Shown: positions 1 to 10,742 of the stretch, piece by piece
Numbering within the stretch: the first letter of the stretch is position 1
Layout of the letters: every line of letters begins with the position of its first letter
Origin: Gymnopus androsaceus JB14
Taxonomy: Eukaryota; Basidiomycota; Agaricomycetes; Agaricales; Omphalotaceae
DNA length: 64,000 bases
Direction of reading: 5' to 3'
Assembly (NCBI GenBank): GCA_009733575.1
Contig: ML769633.1
Span: 1-64,000 of the forward strand
Position numbers and translations under genes: made by a program
Notes under the pieces: model-generated
Told to the model about the DNA's origin: nothing
The model's input: the letters and a program-made list of their open reading frames with translations, nothing else
Database searches by the model: none

Positions 1-360
1 AGTGACTAGCACTCACCAAGTGGTTAAGCTTGTAGAGCAGATAGAGAGAGGTAAAAGACTAGTAGAAGTCGTTATCATTAGCAGTACTACTGGAGTCCTT
101 ATATACTGTAGTACTGTATTCGTTACATATATAGTAGTATTCTTCTAGTATGTTCTATGTGCATGACCTATGATGTCGTCCATAAAGCTACTTACTAAGA
201 TACTACTGAGGCTGAGTAAGACTACCTCGGCGATGACTGATAGCGTCATATGACTGAGATGATGAGTGATATCATCATACGTTCAACATTCCATACTGTG
301 TAACAATTTGTAGAATATAGATTCTCTTCATTGTAATCCTTTCCATACACTGGATGCAAC
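1..360. other. No gene seen
   Basis: No supported coding region. The stretch is AT-rich with scattered stop codons in all frames. A short sequence near 14-35 (CACCAAGTGGTTAAGC) resembles a tRNA A box, but no B box follows, so I do not call a tRNA or SINE. Confidence 0.5.
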
Positions 361-368
361 ATTGCTTC

Positions 369-1306
369 CAAGGGGGTTCAAAGAATTTAGCGCCCGACCG
401 GGCCTAGGTTAGTTAGTCCAGCCACCAGGCTGGGAGAAAAAAATTTTACACCCCCCACACAGGCCGCTTTTGCCCTATTTTGGCCATCTTTAAAGTTGCA
501 AAGGATTTGCAAAGGCTGTAGGCTCTTCAAAACGTGTAATTTAGCTCTATGAATGAAATTTTACCTTTTCTTTACCTTTTCAATGCCAAAAACGTCCTGA
601 AAGCATCACTGATGGCTATTGATATTGACAAAAAGGCCACCTTTTCACACCAAGATTCCCGTTTTAATACTAAACATTTCAATTTCAGAATCCGGAAAAC
701 ATTTCAGTTGATGCAGATGGATACATTCTCTTGACATTCTCTGCCCACAATGTCAGCAAAGGTTTAAAGCCAATAAATCTGTTGCAGTAAGTACTCTGTA
801 CAAGACGTTACGCTTTGACTCTCCATTCTTGAGATGTATATAGATTTTCCGTCATCTTTTCTTCCGCTTGCTTACCTACGCAAACGATTGACATATACAC
901 CTAGGCTATGTTTTTTTACCTCCCTCAGTTGTACCATCATCTAACATCCAACTGAGGTGAGAGTTTTACTTACCCAAGGATAGTTTTCCTATACTTACAT
1001 GTTCCTGTTTAGATTATATTCGCTAACAGGTAGCGTACTAGTTGTACCGTCATCTAATGTCCGACTGAGATTATATTCGCTAACAAAATCAATACCACAG
1101 GCAGCACAAGCCTCCAACAACTCATAAAACTGCTCATGCCTATGTGACAGCTGACAGCAGGAGGGAAGCTGTAAGAGGCATGCTTATCTTATCACAATAT
1201 ACCATATATAGGCGTGGGAATGATTACATAGTTAGTTAGTCCAGGGCCAGACCCCAGGAAAAAAAATCGACATCCGGTCATTATTTAAAATTTTTGAACC
1301 CCCTTG
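369..1306. mobile_element. Non-autonomous hAT-like element (938 bp)
   Basis: The ends are perfect inverted repeats of CAAGGGGGTTCAAA (369-382 and 1293-1306), flanked by the 8-bp direct duplication ATTGCTTC (361-368 and 1307-1314). An 8-bp target duplication and a TIR starting CAAGG fit the hAT superfamily. No transposase is encoded. Inside each end is a direct copy of AGTTAGTTAGTCCAG (about 407 and 1230), followed by a short GC palindrome and an A-run, which may be subterminal repeats. The class rests on TSD length and TIR start only. Confidence 0.72.
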
Positions 1307-1317
1307 ATTGCTTCCTA

Positions 1318-1436
1318 AATATTTTCGATATTTTTTATGATTTTTTCAGTAATTATAGGATCAGATGACTAAGTTTATTTTTTTGTCACATGTCACACAT
1401 TTCACACCTTTTCCCTTACAACTGTCTGTATAAGCC
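1318..1436. repeat. Direct repeat, left copy, flanking the DIRS-like element
   Basis: This stretch is similar to 7672-7776 in the same orientation. Shared blocks include TCATGATTTT-like sequence, ATCAGATGAC, and repeated TCACACATGTCACAC followed by CCCTACAAC-type sequence. The two copies bracket the DIRS-like ORFs. They could be terminal or split direct repeats of a PAT/Ngaro-type element, or unrelated dispersed repeats. Confidence 0.45.
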
Positions 1437-1679
1437 AGGCTATGGCTAGTTTGGAGTAAATAGGACTAATACAGAATAGAATACTACTTGCGAAGAGGTT
1501 TGGCTGGGCTTTAGCCCCGCGCTCCCACCCGTGGTTGCCGGGTGGGCCGGACGACCCAAACAGAGCCAGAGCTCAATTGAAGGGGAGAACGGTGAGTGTG
1601 GGCGAGGAGGAAACACCCAGACAGAGATTGGGATCTGGACAAATGAACAAGAAATGTTATATTGTATATAATATAGTAC

Positions 1680-3202
1680 TAATCATCATCAGTGATATCA
1701 ATACCGCTAATACAGGCATCAACGAGAGAATTGGGAATACTGTTGGCTTTTTGGAAGTCGTCTAGTGTACGTTTAAATCTGGTAATTTGGGCCAAGTCGT
1801 ATGCTTTAAGAATATGAGCAGGAAGTATTTCTTCGAAATGGCGCCAGTAAAGTGAAATGCAAGAGAAGTCCATCTGCCAACGGTGGCTACAACTTCTGGG
1901 GAAACGCCTGCAAGCAAAAGCTCTACTGCACCTCCAATGCGGAAACTGTGCCCATGGACATGTTCGAGTCCTGCGGATTTCCAAATCCAGTCACAAAAAA
2001 TGAGGAAAACTGATTTGACCATATGTTGGGGATTGCCCTGGTCATCAAGATAAGCGAAGAGTGAGAATTGAATTTGGTGGGTACCAAGGCATTGGCAGCC
2101 AAATGGCGTTCAATAGCAATAACTGGACAGAAAGCTCATAAAGATTTGTGTTGCGCAGTACCAACCACAGAAGCTCCCTGCTCCTTTGTGGTTTTGGACC
2201 AAGGGATTTTAAATGCCACAGCTTTGCGAGAACAGTCTGAGTTAAAGGAGAAGTTGAAGGTGGTGCAGCGAGAAGTGTAGTATTTGGTATTGAAATTATT
2301 TTTGGAGGGAATGGTAAGTTCACCTGTAAAGAATGAGAAATAGATTAGCAATGAGAATATTATAAATACCTAAGCGGCAGCATGCAAGTGACAGCCCAGA
2401 TGGCGCAGTGGAATGGGGTAGAGAAATTGAGTGCAGCGTGGAGGGCAAGCATGTGCACGAGAGTAATGGGATTACGCTGTGGGCGTTTTTGGTGGACACC
2501 AGCAGTTCTCACACCGGCGCATGCGAAGTGAATAAGGCGAGAATTGGTTGGCCAGGGAGCCCCTGCCAGCTCGTGCCAGGCTCGTAATCCTGATAGCCAG
2601 TTTTTTATACAGGAACCTGATTGATTGCCCATGTGGAAACCAATGAAACCAATAATGAGTGTTTCATCAGCGGGCATGCAAAGACTTTTGGGAATTGACA
2701 TCCTGTTGCAGAATTGATTCCATCTTAAAGGACCTGCACCGTAGGACTGTTTGGTTGAATCCACGAGGCCAGCAAATGTAGCCTTGTTGCCCAGTTCGAT
2801 GATTTCGGGAGGGTAGATGGAGGAATTAGCGAGACATTTCTCAATTGAGAATGGAGTTTCCCATGCATGTAGACGGTCCTTAGCTCGCACATTGGGACAA
2901 AGGGAATTGGGCTGGAAACGGCATCGGCTTTGGGCTTTTGGGTTGCTGGATGAGCTGGAAGGCGGTTGGGAGTGCGGGAAGCGACAGTTGAGGGGATGGA
3001 GTGATTGGCTGAAGGAGTGATTGTTGTTGAAGGGAGAAGCGTGGTGTAATTGGTTTGAAAGTGTTTGCGTAAAGGCAAATGATGCAGTTGAGATGGATGG
3101 GAAAACGGAGTAGGCGGAATAGCCTTCGGATGTGAAATTTGAGTTGGGCAGGTAGAGAAGCGAGAGCGGAGGGAGGAACTTTTTTGAGCTAACAACGGGC
3201 AT
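1680..3202 (-). pseudogene. Tyrosine recombinase of the DIRS-like element (broken)
   Basis: The N-terminal core-binding half is open from 3202 to 2360 and contains a SAM-like region (about 2600-2810: KQSYGAGPLRWNQFC, LSGLRAWHELAG). A splice-like GT follows 2363, and reading resumes near 2330 with GELTIPS and FKIPWSKTT, typical of the start of the catalytic domain. The catalytic H-x-x-R motif is seen as HGHSFRIGGA (about 1925-1955), followed by GRW. The likely nucleophile Tyr lies in YWRHFEEIL (about 1825-1850) in another frame. A stop and at least two frame changes lie between these blocks. It would cut and join element circles during DIRS integration. The family is clear; the exon joins are not. 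Confidence 0.78.
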
Positions 3203-4491
3203 GGAACGTTGGTGCTTGCAACTGCACTGTCAGCCACAATGATAGATAAATCACTAGGTTGGAAAAATAATTGAGAAAAGAATTGGGAATAGAAATGCAT
3301 AGCGAACCTCGACATAATAATATAAAGCATGATTGAGCTTGTCTGGGAGCTGAAATTGTAGTGGGAGACAATCCTCCTGGGGACCCAAAATTCCACGCGA
3401 AATTGGGTCGGCAGGATTCTTGGCTGACTCGATGTATTCAAGTTTAGGTTGGATGTAGAGAGGGCCAATGGTGGCGCAGATTTGATGGATGGACATGTTA
3501 ATCCAGTAGTTAGGACTATGGGATTTGCTCATGGCACTAATGGTGCCTTGGTTGTGATACGCCAATTTTTTGGCTAAGGCTAGAACTGCGCAGAACCAAT
3601 AATCCTAGGTTCTGTTAGTAACAAAACATGGTGAATAAGAGAACTATAGTGAGCCTGAGCTGATAGTTAAAATCTACCGAGGACCTATTCTACCCAAGAG
3701 GTTGCAGAGTAACGGTACACGCAATGGTACCATACTTAACTTTGTGAATGCGCCTCGATCAAAGTCCTATGCGTGGTATGGTGTAGCGAGGCAAGCTTGT
3801 TGGATAACAAGTTGCTGACCAAGGCAGATAAACGAGCCCACATACCAGTTATACTAGGCTAGGTCATCGAAGGATATACCCAAGGGATCGAAGTCTTAAC
3901 GAGGCATCGCTTCCGCGATCAGCTCACCGAGGAGTCTAAACGACACTCATGGTTTATTAAACGAAGCAAGGTGGACCGAGATGAGGAAGTACCCTAATGG
4001 GTGCCCTCAAAGTTGATGCTTGCTGGAAAGCACCCAGGCATATAGCCACGGCAGTCCAACGCGGCCACATGACCCACTTGCTGTAGCTACTTCTAGAGCA
4101 CGGAAGGACCAAGGAGTATTTCTATCCGAGCCTCAGCATTTTACCGAGATCCATATGCTACCAGGCATCTAGACTCAAGACCGCGCGGAACTAGGGATAA
4201 TAACCAGTCTCCCATTGGCAAGGAAAAACATAGAAATACTTCCGAGGGCTGTTCTGCTAAAGGAACTGGCGAGCCTTGTAAAAAGGCAAATGACTCGAGT
4301 TGATTTGGACCAAAATCCCAAAAGTCAACCCAATCGAGGAAGACAAACAAACGAGGCAGGAAAATGTCGAGGTAAAACCATAGTATACACGCATATATGG
4401 ACATTATTTATCTTTTTCTATTTTACTTACTCTGTTTCATCCTATCTTGCTCAGTTTCTCTCATTTTCCTATTTTCATATATCTTGCTCAG

Positions 4492-4499
4492 TATATAAG
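4492..4499 (+). promoter_or_regulatory. LTR family A TATA box
   Basis: TATATAAG stands about 940 bp into the LTR, where the U3/R border is expected. The same box is conserved in copy 2 on the minus strand near 48565-48572. This sets the transcription direction of the LTR. Confidence 0.55.
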
Positions 4500-5010
4500 G
4501 GTAGCTATTCTATCTCGGAATGGGAAGTTAGACTTGATACCTGAAACGCAGTTCTATCTTAGGACCTGTAGTGATTCGTACACGCTCAGACGCGTCTGCA
4601 TCGTCCTCTACAACCTTTGAAACGGGTGGCCTTCTTGTAACCTCGATAATACTGAGGCTGTTCATTCTACTTCCCGGCTATTAAGTTGAGCATTCCTGGT
4701 TTTCATCTCGAAGAGAGGTCACATCAGTCTTAGGACCGCAGGTGGAGCCTAACGTGCACACCTTGACGAGCCCGTTGTTGATTAGGAAAGGTCTTGGACC
4801 CAAGTGTCGGCTTGGTCTAGTTTTAGGGAGGAAGCTTCTCGGAGTGTTACCTAGCTTTACCAACAGATTCTACCCCTTGCCCGCTCTTCACTGAGTGTGT
4901 TAAAAATGCCTACTCAAGTGACTTGCGCGGCAGTTGTATAAGCTTGTTAGGTAACTCGCGGGAATCCCTGAGAGTTGGAGTATCATTGCGCGGCGATGTA
5001 AAGGCTCCCG

Positions 5011-5130
5011 AGATACGCAAAGTCATTTGTTGAGTCGGCATACTTGACCCGTGCTTTGGTGTTTCACCGCAGATACGCAAAGTCATTTGTTGAGTCGGCG
5101 TACTTGACCCGGGCTTTGGTGTTTGCTTTC
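5011..5130 (+). repeat. 60-bp tandem duplication inside LTR copy 1
   Basis: Two units of 60 bp (5011-5070 and 5071-5130) start AGATACGCAAAGTCATTTG and differ at a few positions. Copy 2 of the LTR has a single unit, which accounts for the roughly 60-bp length difference between the copies. Confidence 0.85.
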
Positions 5131-6905
5131 CCCTCGATTAGTTCAGCGCGTCGTCGTACATTAGTTGGCTTTTCAAAACCTCCCTCCAAATATAAAAACC
5201 TTGTTCATTGCGCACTATCTGTGTCAACTGTCAAGTGCTTTTCTCTTCGAATCAATTAGTAGTCGAGGGAACCTTCAACAACCTCCTTCCTTGCATTAAA
5301 TCAAACCTTTGGATTATATCTGATTAGGGTGATTGTTGTTTGGTTGGTTTTCATACCTAGCACAAATCTAACTCATCAGTTGTCCGAATAAATGAGTAGA
5401 CGAATGTTCTCGAAGCCCATTGCTTCAAGGAAATAGATGAGAATTTCAATTGCAACTGTTTCAAGCCAGCAGATATTGCGACCTTTGATTTTCCAGTCGT
5501 CAGCTAAGTGGAAAGCAGCCCATCTGCCTCCGATGATAATGCCAATACCCCAGTTGGTGGAGGCATCCATGAAGATCTCCAAATCCTGAAGAGGACCCAA
5601 CTTGTGCAGTTGGCGCTAGAATAACGGATCTTGAAGTTGCTGGATCCACCATTCAACTTTGGGAATGATCTTATCAGGGTATTTGCCCATTTCAACCTTG
5701 TGGTTGCGGTATGAAGACATAAAGTTGGAGATGGGAGGGAGGTGGGTCTTGCCATGGCTGTAAACGAATGCGATGTGACAGAGGGTGCCGTGAATGGATT
5801 CAACCTTGACTCTGGGGGTTAAGCGGCGGCGATAAGTGTTTAGGAAATCTTCCAAACGGTAGAGGTATTTCAGTCTCTTCTCCTCGGGAAGACTGATGTG
5901 TTTGTGTTCAAGGTCCCAGAGAAAACCAGTAAAGGTGAAAATGAAGACAAAATATTGTTCGCCCTTGTCAGGGTGCCAAGGGAATCCAAGCTCGGAGATG
6001 AGGTTGAATAATTCGTTGCGGTTGAAATGGTTGTAGGAGCCTAAAGCATTGAGAGTGATGAAAGCGGCGAGATCATCTTCTATCTTGGCAATAGGCGTTA
6101 TCCCAAATGACTGCGATATATCACAACCTGCACCAGACACCATACCAGAATTGGAACTGGTGGAGGCAGCGCCAAATGCATAGCAATGCTCTACCCAGAA
6201 TTTCCCATTGGGATCATGTACAACCATGTATGGTTTGTCTTGGGGATGCAAAGGGATGGTGCAGTGGAATTTCAAAATATCCATAGTGCAAACTTTAGTG
6301 GCTGGAGGAGCAGAAACAATCTGCGTGAATAGAGTAAGAAAGCAAGTTTGAATAGCGAATGGAAGTAGTGAATGAGAATTGGGAGATATCTCGGCAAATA
6401 ATGGCAAATAGAGGGTAGATAACCCAGCGAATAATGGGGTAGAAAACCCCAGGCAAATAGATTGGGATTAAGCTAGGAAGACTTACCAAATTTGCTGTAT
6501 AAACAGCTGAGTCAAACGAAGTAGGAAAGTCCTCTTTGAGGATATATGAGTTGATGCAGGGAACCAAATTATCCGAGGAATCGCGGCTGTCTTTGGAGAG
6601 ATTGTGGCAGACGCGACGCTTGGGAGGTTTGTTGGGACCTTGGATTTGCTCGACTATGATGAAAGGAGAACAAAAGAAGAAACCGCGCATTATGGTTTCC
6701 ATCTCGGCTTTTGAGAAAGGACCCGACATGCGGTTGGCAGCAGCTTCTTCATGTTTGTAGTCCCAGACAACATCTGGATGCTTGTCAACCGAGGAATGAT
6801 TTGGGATAATTATGCTTTCGTGTAAGATAGGCATGTTGCCGAGTGGGAAACCCGTAGTTAGATATTCGACAAGGAAAGGGTAGCAATCCCAGAGGTTGCA
6901 CCTGG

Positions 6906-7535
6906 TCAATTCAATGGCAAAAGCGTTTTGGTGCAATGGAATGAGATGGAATTGTTGTTCAGGAATTCGACATTCTTGTTGGTAAACAAGGCGAGCGGGA
7001 TGTGGTAGCTGTAAAGGCCAAGGTTGAGGAAGGCTTGGTCGAAGGAAACGTTTGGAGGAGTAGTTGGATCGACTTCATTGAGTACCTCATTGGTCCTGAA
7101 ACGTTTCGAGGGCTGAGTACTGGGAGCATTGGGAGACGCGTCATCTCCTTCCCTAGGCCTTGATCTCAACGATTTCCGTTTATCCGCTAACCAACTGAGA
7201 GTGTGGGCTGAGAGCCAGCACTTTACTTTATTGAAATAGGGCAGGTCTCTCGTCATCTTTTCGTATTCCTCTTCAGGGATAGATATATATGAAGAGGTGT
7301 CTGAGACACTGTCATTGCCACTGACAGCACACTCGCAGCGTGCACCATTGTGAGCTTGTTTCTCGTAGTTCAATTTGATCTTGGAATCAATGGGAAGTTT
7401 CTGGAGTTGAGCAATGGTCTGCAGGTCTTTGTGTGTTTTTCTAACGCGACTGGTCGATTCTGCTGAAGGATTGTTGGGAAGGGGACTGTTGCGGATAATA
7501 GTCATAATTATTGGAGCAAAAGACGAAGAACGCAA
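6906..7535 (-). CDS. Gag-like first ORF of the DIRS-like element
   Basis: An open frame of about 209 codons lies directly upstream of, and slightly overlaps, the RT frame. It has a basic/low-complexity stretch (KSLRSRPREGDDASPN) near residues 117-135 and no recognised domain. Position suggests the gag-like ORF of a DIRS element. The true N-terminus may be at the second Met (7505). Function is inferred from order alone. Confidence 0.5.
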   Translation of the reverse strand: MRSSSFAPIIMTIIRNSPLPNNPSAESTSRVRKTHKDLQTIAQLQKLPIDSKIKLNYEKQAHNGARCECAVSGNDSVSDTSSYISIPEEEYEKMTRDLPYFNKVKCWLSAHTLSWLADKRKSLRSRPREGDDASPNAPSTQPSKRFRTNEVLNEVDPTTPPNVSFDQAFLNLGLYSYHIPLALFTNKNVEFLNNNSISFHCTKTLLPLN

Positions 7536-7671
7536 GGAATAAACAAGAAAAAGCTACAAATTTGACGGCAGTGAGAGTCGAAAGCAACAAGTTAATAGGT
7601 GCCAATCCGGTGCCGGCTGACTCACACTGCCTGGCTGGCTTATCCTCTGATAAGCCACCTCTGGCAACTTA

Positions 7672-7776
7672 TCTCGGAATTTTTCATGATTTTACAGGTG
7701 TTATGGAATCAGATGACCAACTTTAATTTTTCCTCACACATGTCACACATGTCACACATGCTCCCCTACAACCATT
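7672..7776. repeat. Direct repeat, right copy, flanking the DIRS-like element
   Basis: This is the partner of 1318-1436, in the same orientation, with the same TCAGATGAC and TCACACATGTCACAC core. It lies about 140 bp upstream of the gag-like start. Confidence 0.45.
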
Positions 7777-7834
7777 GAACATAGTCCTGCATATGTATAC
7801 ATAGGTCCTTGGAATCCACTGTCAAGCTACACAA

Positions 7835-8275
7835 TAGTGGCACTGGAATCCATTGGTAAGGAGTGCCAGAGGTCCTGGCCCCATGGAATCCATGTTGAGC
7901 CCTGGCATCCATGGTTAGGCCTGGAATCCATGGCCTTGGATTTCCATAGGATTTACATCTTATTAGATACTGGATTGTTACACTTTGGACCATCTAACTT
8001 TTACAGTGGCGCCATATGAATATAGTTAGGGTGGCACCATATTTGCAGTGGTGCATATGAATATGGTTACAGTGACACTGGATAAATATGGTTGTGGTGC
8101 CACTGTATGCATTCCTAATACAGTTACTGTACTTCTATGTACAGAGGCAATGGTCACAGAGGCCTTGTTGCGTCGCCTATTTACCATGATGTCACTGTCA
8201 CATTTAGCCCTGGAGCCTAACTTTCAACCATGACACACTAAATAAAATCAAATAAAATAAAATAAAATAAAATTC
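7835..8275. repeat. GGAATCCATGG-type minisatellite and (AAAAT)n microsatellite
   Basis: Degenerate units containing GGAATCCAT(G/T)G recur at about 7842, 7885, 7908 and 7922. From 7990 to 8110 units of ATATGGTTRCAGTGRCAC type recur. A pure pentanucleotide AAAAT run occupies about 8240-8272. No coding capacity is seen. Confidence 0.55.
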
Positions 8276-8299
8276 ATTGCCTAAGTTTGGACCATGACG

Positions 8300-9099
8300 T
8301 GCATGTGACCGAGCTGCATATTAAACTTCTCAGAACACAGTACGAGAATGCCTGGAAGTGCTGTCTCGTCCTACAAGGGCCTGGTGCTTGGCAGAACATA
8401 CTGTATACCACGAGCTGAAAGGCTCAGATATACAGAGCATCAGTGAACATGCTCTGAGCAACAAGGAAAAGGAAGTGCTACGTACTGCCTAAATTCAAGC
8501 AGGAGTGTCAGTTGAGGAAGTCGAAGAAATGCTCAACAATGATCAATCTAATATGGTGACTGTGCAATTCGACCCCATTCTGGCATTAGGCCAATCCAAG
8601 CAGACATTATCATGGATTTGGTATGTGGCATCAGGTTCTGAAGTTTTGGAGGATAATGTGAACAAAAGTAGGTTATACATTGCCTTTTACTACTATCTAT
8701 GGCTCTAATAATTCCTATAGGCCTGCATGTTGAGTGGTGCAAAGCCCATGCTAGAGCACATCAATATCAGGAAGAACTCAAGCTTGTGGATGAGGAGATG
8801 GGTCATGCCATTTTATTCACCAAACGGCATGCCAATTGGTGATTAAAGCAGGTCGATCTTTGTCAAAATATCAGTGCTGCACTTAGGGATGGTCTTGAAG
8901 CTTACCGGAAGGAACAAAGTGGAATCAAAGCTGAAAGAGCACAGGTATGGGAGGCAGAGTGGCTACCAATACGTGTTTGAGTGCATGGAGTATTGGCATA
9001 CTTGGATGGAGAAAGCAATGAGATCCCAGTTGGTAGCCTTGAGGTTGAGTTGGAGGATGAGGATGATGAATTTGATCTACCCAATGAAGATTTAGATTG
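8300..9099 (+). pseudogene. KDZ transposase C-terminal relic
   Basis: Conserved C-terminal blocks of basidiomycete KDZ transposases can be read: LVLQGPGAW (about 8370), then after a short intron (about 8671-8720) LHVEWCKAHARAHQYQEEL and VDEEM (about 8724-8800), ending in an acidic tail (ELEDEDDEFDL, about 9050). Stop codons interrupt it (for example the TGA at about 8840 and another near 8979). The catalytic core and N-terminal cysteine cluster are absent, so this is a 3' fragment of a transposon gene. Confidence 0.72.
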
Positions 9100-9179
9100 A
9101 TACTCATTAGTTTAAACTAGAGAACTTGTTCATTGATAACAGTAAGTATATTGAGCTGTGCCAGTTCATGGATCAACAG

Positions 9180-9695
9180 ATCAGTGCAGTGAAATTCTTG
9201 TAAGGACAGTATAATAGGACAGGAAGACTCATAGGAATGGGACTGTTGTAAAAGGGACAGGGAACAACTCGTAGTAATGGGCCTGTAAATTAGACATGAG
9301 GACTTGTAGGAATGGGACTGCTGTTAAATTGGACAGGGACTCGTAGGAATGAAACTTTTGCGAATGGGAAAGGAAGGACTTGTAGGAATGGGACTCTTGT
9401 AAAAGGGACAGGGAAAAACTCGTAGTAATGGGACTTGTAAATTTGACATGAAGGACTTGTAGGAATGGGACACCTGTTAAATTGGACAGGGACTTGTAGG
9501 AATGAAACTTTTGCAAATGGGACAGAGAGGACTTGTAGGAATAAAACTCTTGTAAATGGTACAGGGAGCTTGTAGTAACAGGAACTGTATAATGGGACAA
9601 TGGGACTCATAGTAAAAGGACCCTTGTATGTCTATGGGGATATTTGTAACGGGACAAAACTGTAAAATACGGGTCCCATTGTAACGGGACTGCAA
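9180..9695. repeat. Higher-order minisatellite, ~150-bp period
   Basis: A unit of roughly 25 bp (GACTTGTAGGAATGGGAC type) is repeated with variants. The variants themselves repeat every ~151-153 bp (unit starts near 9224, 9375 and 9528). The spurious open frames in this region are products of the repeat. Confidence 0.8.
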
Positions 9696-10742
9696 GGTGT
9701 ATTGGTATATACCACCAGCTGTACAGTTGGTGGCTTTGGCGAATACAGATCACTATGATAATATATAGTGAGTCATGGCAAGACCAAGACTCTGTCAATG
9801 AGTAAGTAAGTGTTTGGGGTTTATGTACAATGTAAGTAATCGTAAGTAATGTCCGTTTGTCAAGTCCGAATGACACCACCTCTCCACTTTAAAAAAGAAG
9901 CACAGTATGAAAGAATATATTCAACAAACACCAAGAAAGAAAGAAAAAATAGAAAAACTAAACTAAAACAAATGAAACAAACCTGTTCCAAGGAGGATTC
10001 ACCCGCAATGAGGTTGTGGTGCACAACGTGAGCAAAAGAAGTTGGCCAATTGGTACAAAAAGCCCTGTTAGAGATAAATCAACCAACAATGATGCCCAGT
10101 GAAGAAGATCGCTGTCTGGAATACCTCCGGGACCAGTTCAAATGCAGTCTGGATGACTGGATTGAGAATCTGTTAGGAGTGTGCTACAATCAAGCAGTGA
10201 AGGAGTTTTGCCAACAGATGTTTGGCAATCACATAATTTCCGGAGCAATGTTTGCTATTGATTGAATCAAAAGCAAACATTGCTCCAGATGATGGACTAG
10301 TGGTGAAGTTATTAACAACACCCTCGCTACGTTGCATAATCTGATGAAGAGAAAGATAGAGAAGTAGATTGTTGTCAGCAGAAGTCCGACTGATAATGGA
10401 TATGATGACAAAGGTAAGCTTCCAAAGAAGAGTAGTTATCCAAGTTAATATTTAAACTGAAGACTACTAAACAGAATACTCTAGCTTATATACTCAAAGA
10501 GCTATTGGACTGAGGTAAGTAAAGTATTCGGTAGAAGACAATAGTAATTGACAGTCAATTTAGTCAAAGAACAATAAGAATAAATTGTAGCTTCCGAAGA
10601 ATATCCAACACTCAATAGTAGTGATTGCTTGTTGAGTGACAATCGATTGCGGTAACCTCGATTGAAAGTCAGCGGGGTTGCATGGATATAACAGAATCAG
10701 GATGGACAGAACACATTCAAACTTGGTTGGGCCTTAGTTGAG
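9696..10742. other. No gene supported; one short ORF and a hairpin
   Basis: An open frame of 71 codons at 10050-10265 (plus) has no recognised motif. At 10242-10286 there is a perfect 15-bp hairpin (GGAGCAATGTTTGCT and its complement, 15-nt loop) spanning that ORF's stop. Nothing else is supported. Confidence 0.4.
10242..10286. repeat. Perfect 15-bp hairpin
   Basis: Arms 10242-10256 and 10272-10286 are exact reverse complements around the loop 10257-10271. It belongs to the short-hairpin theme also seen at 38.1, 43.9, 44.2-44.7, 49.9 and 54.4-54.6 kb. Confidence 0.85.

Larger units (their letters stand above)
3555..5378 (+). mobile_element. Solo LTR, family A, copy 1 (1824 bp)
   Basis: It begins TGATAC and ends CTCATCA (TG..CA) and is flanked by the 4-bp duplication GTTG (3551-3554, 5379-5382). 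A TATATAAG box lies at 4492-4499. A near-identical copy lies in the opposite orientation at 47748-49512, flanked by its own duplication ACAT. No internal retrotransposon genes are present, so this is most simply a solo LTR left by LTR-LTR recombination. Copy 1 is longer because of a 60-bp tandem duplication. The superfamily is not determined. Confidence 0.8.
3308..6936 (-). pseudogene. Reverse transcriptase-RNase H of the DIRS-like element, split by a solo LTR
   Basis: The RT N-terminal part (6936-6487) carries NRMSGPFSKAEME and NLSKDSRDSS blocks. A 166-bp intron (6486-6321, GTAAGT..CAG, phase 0) joins it to motif A (TMDILKFHCTIPLHP) and to the catalytic KIEDDLAAF block (about 6080). RNase H starts with FMDASTNWGIG (about 5570) and breaks at 5379 within the YSDN motif. 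It resumes at 3554 with QGTISAMSK and ends with SAKNPADPISRG, the usual C-terminal RNase H signature. Removing the LTR and one 4-bp duplication leaves the frame open across the junction. An intron inside a retroelement RT is notable. Confidence 0.82.
1680..7535 (-). mobile_element. DIRS-like tyrosine-recombinase retroelement, degenerate
   Basis: Reading down the minus strand, the order is gag-like ORF (7535-6906), reverse transcriptase (6936-5616 with one intron), RNase H (5600-5379 continuing at 3554), then tyrosine recombinase (3202 to about 1680). RT plus RNase H followed by a tyrosine recombinase, with no DDE integrase, is diagnostic of the DIRS order. The element is dead: it is split by a 1.82-kb solo LTR, and the recombinase has several frameshifts. 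The exact ends are not resolved; direct repeats at about 1.32-1.44 and 7.67-7.78 kb are candidates for termini. Confidence 0.82.

Noticed and set aside
1..60. tRNA gene at the window start
   Set aside because: Only an A-box-like word is present; no B box or cloverleaf.
4681..4863. 60-codon ORF repeated at 48204-48386
   Set aside because: The same ORF appears in both copies only because both are LTR family A. It is noncoding LTR sequence.
9229..9610. Two minus-strand ORFs of over 100 codons with repeated SYKS/FLQV words
   Set aside because: They are translations of the minisatellite and its period explains the repetition.
9180..9695. CRISPR-like array
   Set aside because: Units are degenerate and contiguous without unique spacers, and the genome is eukaryotic.
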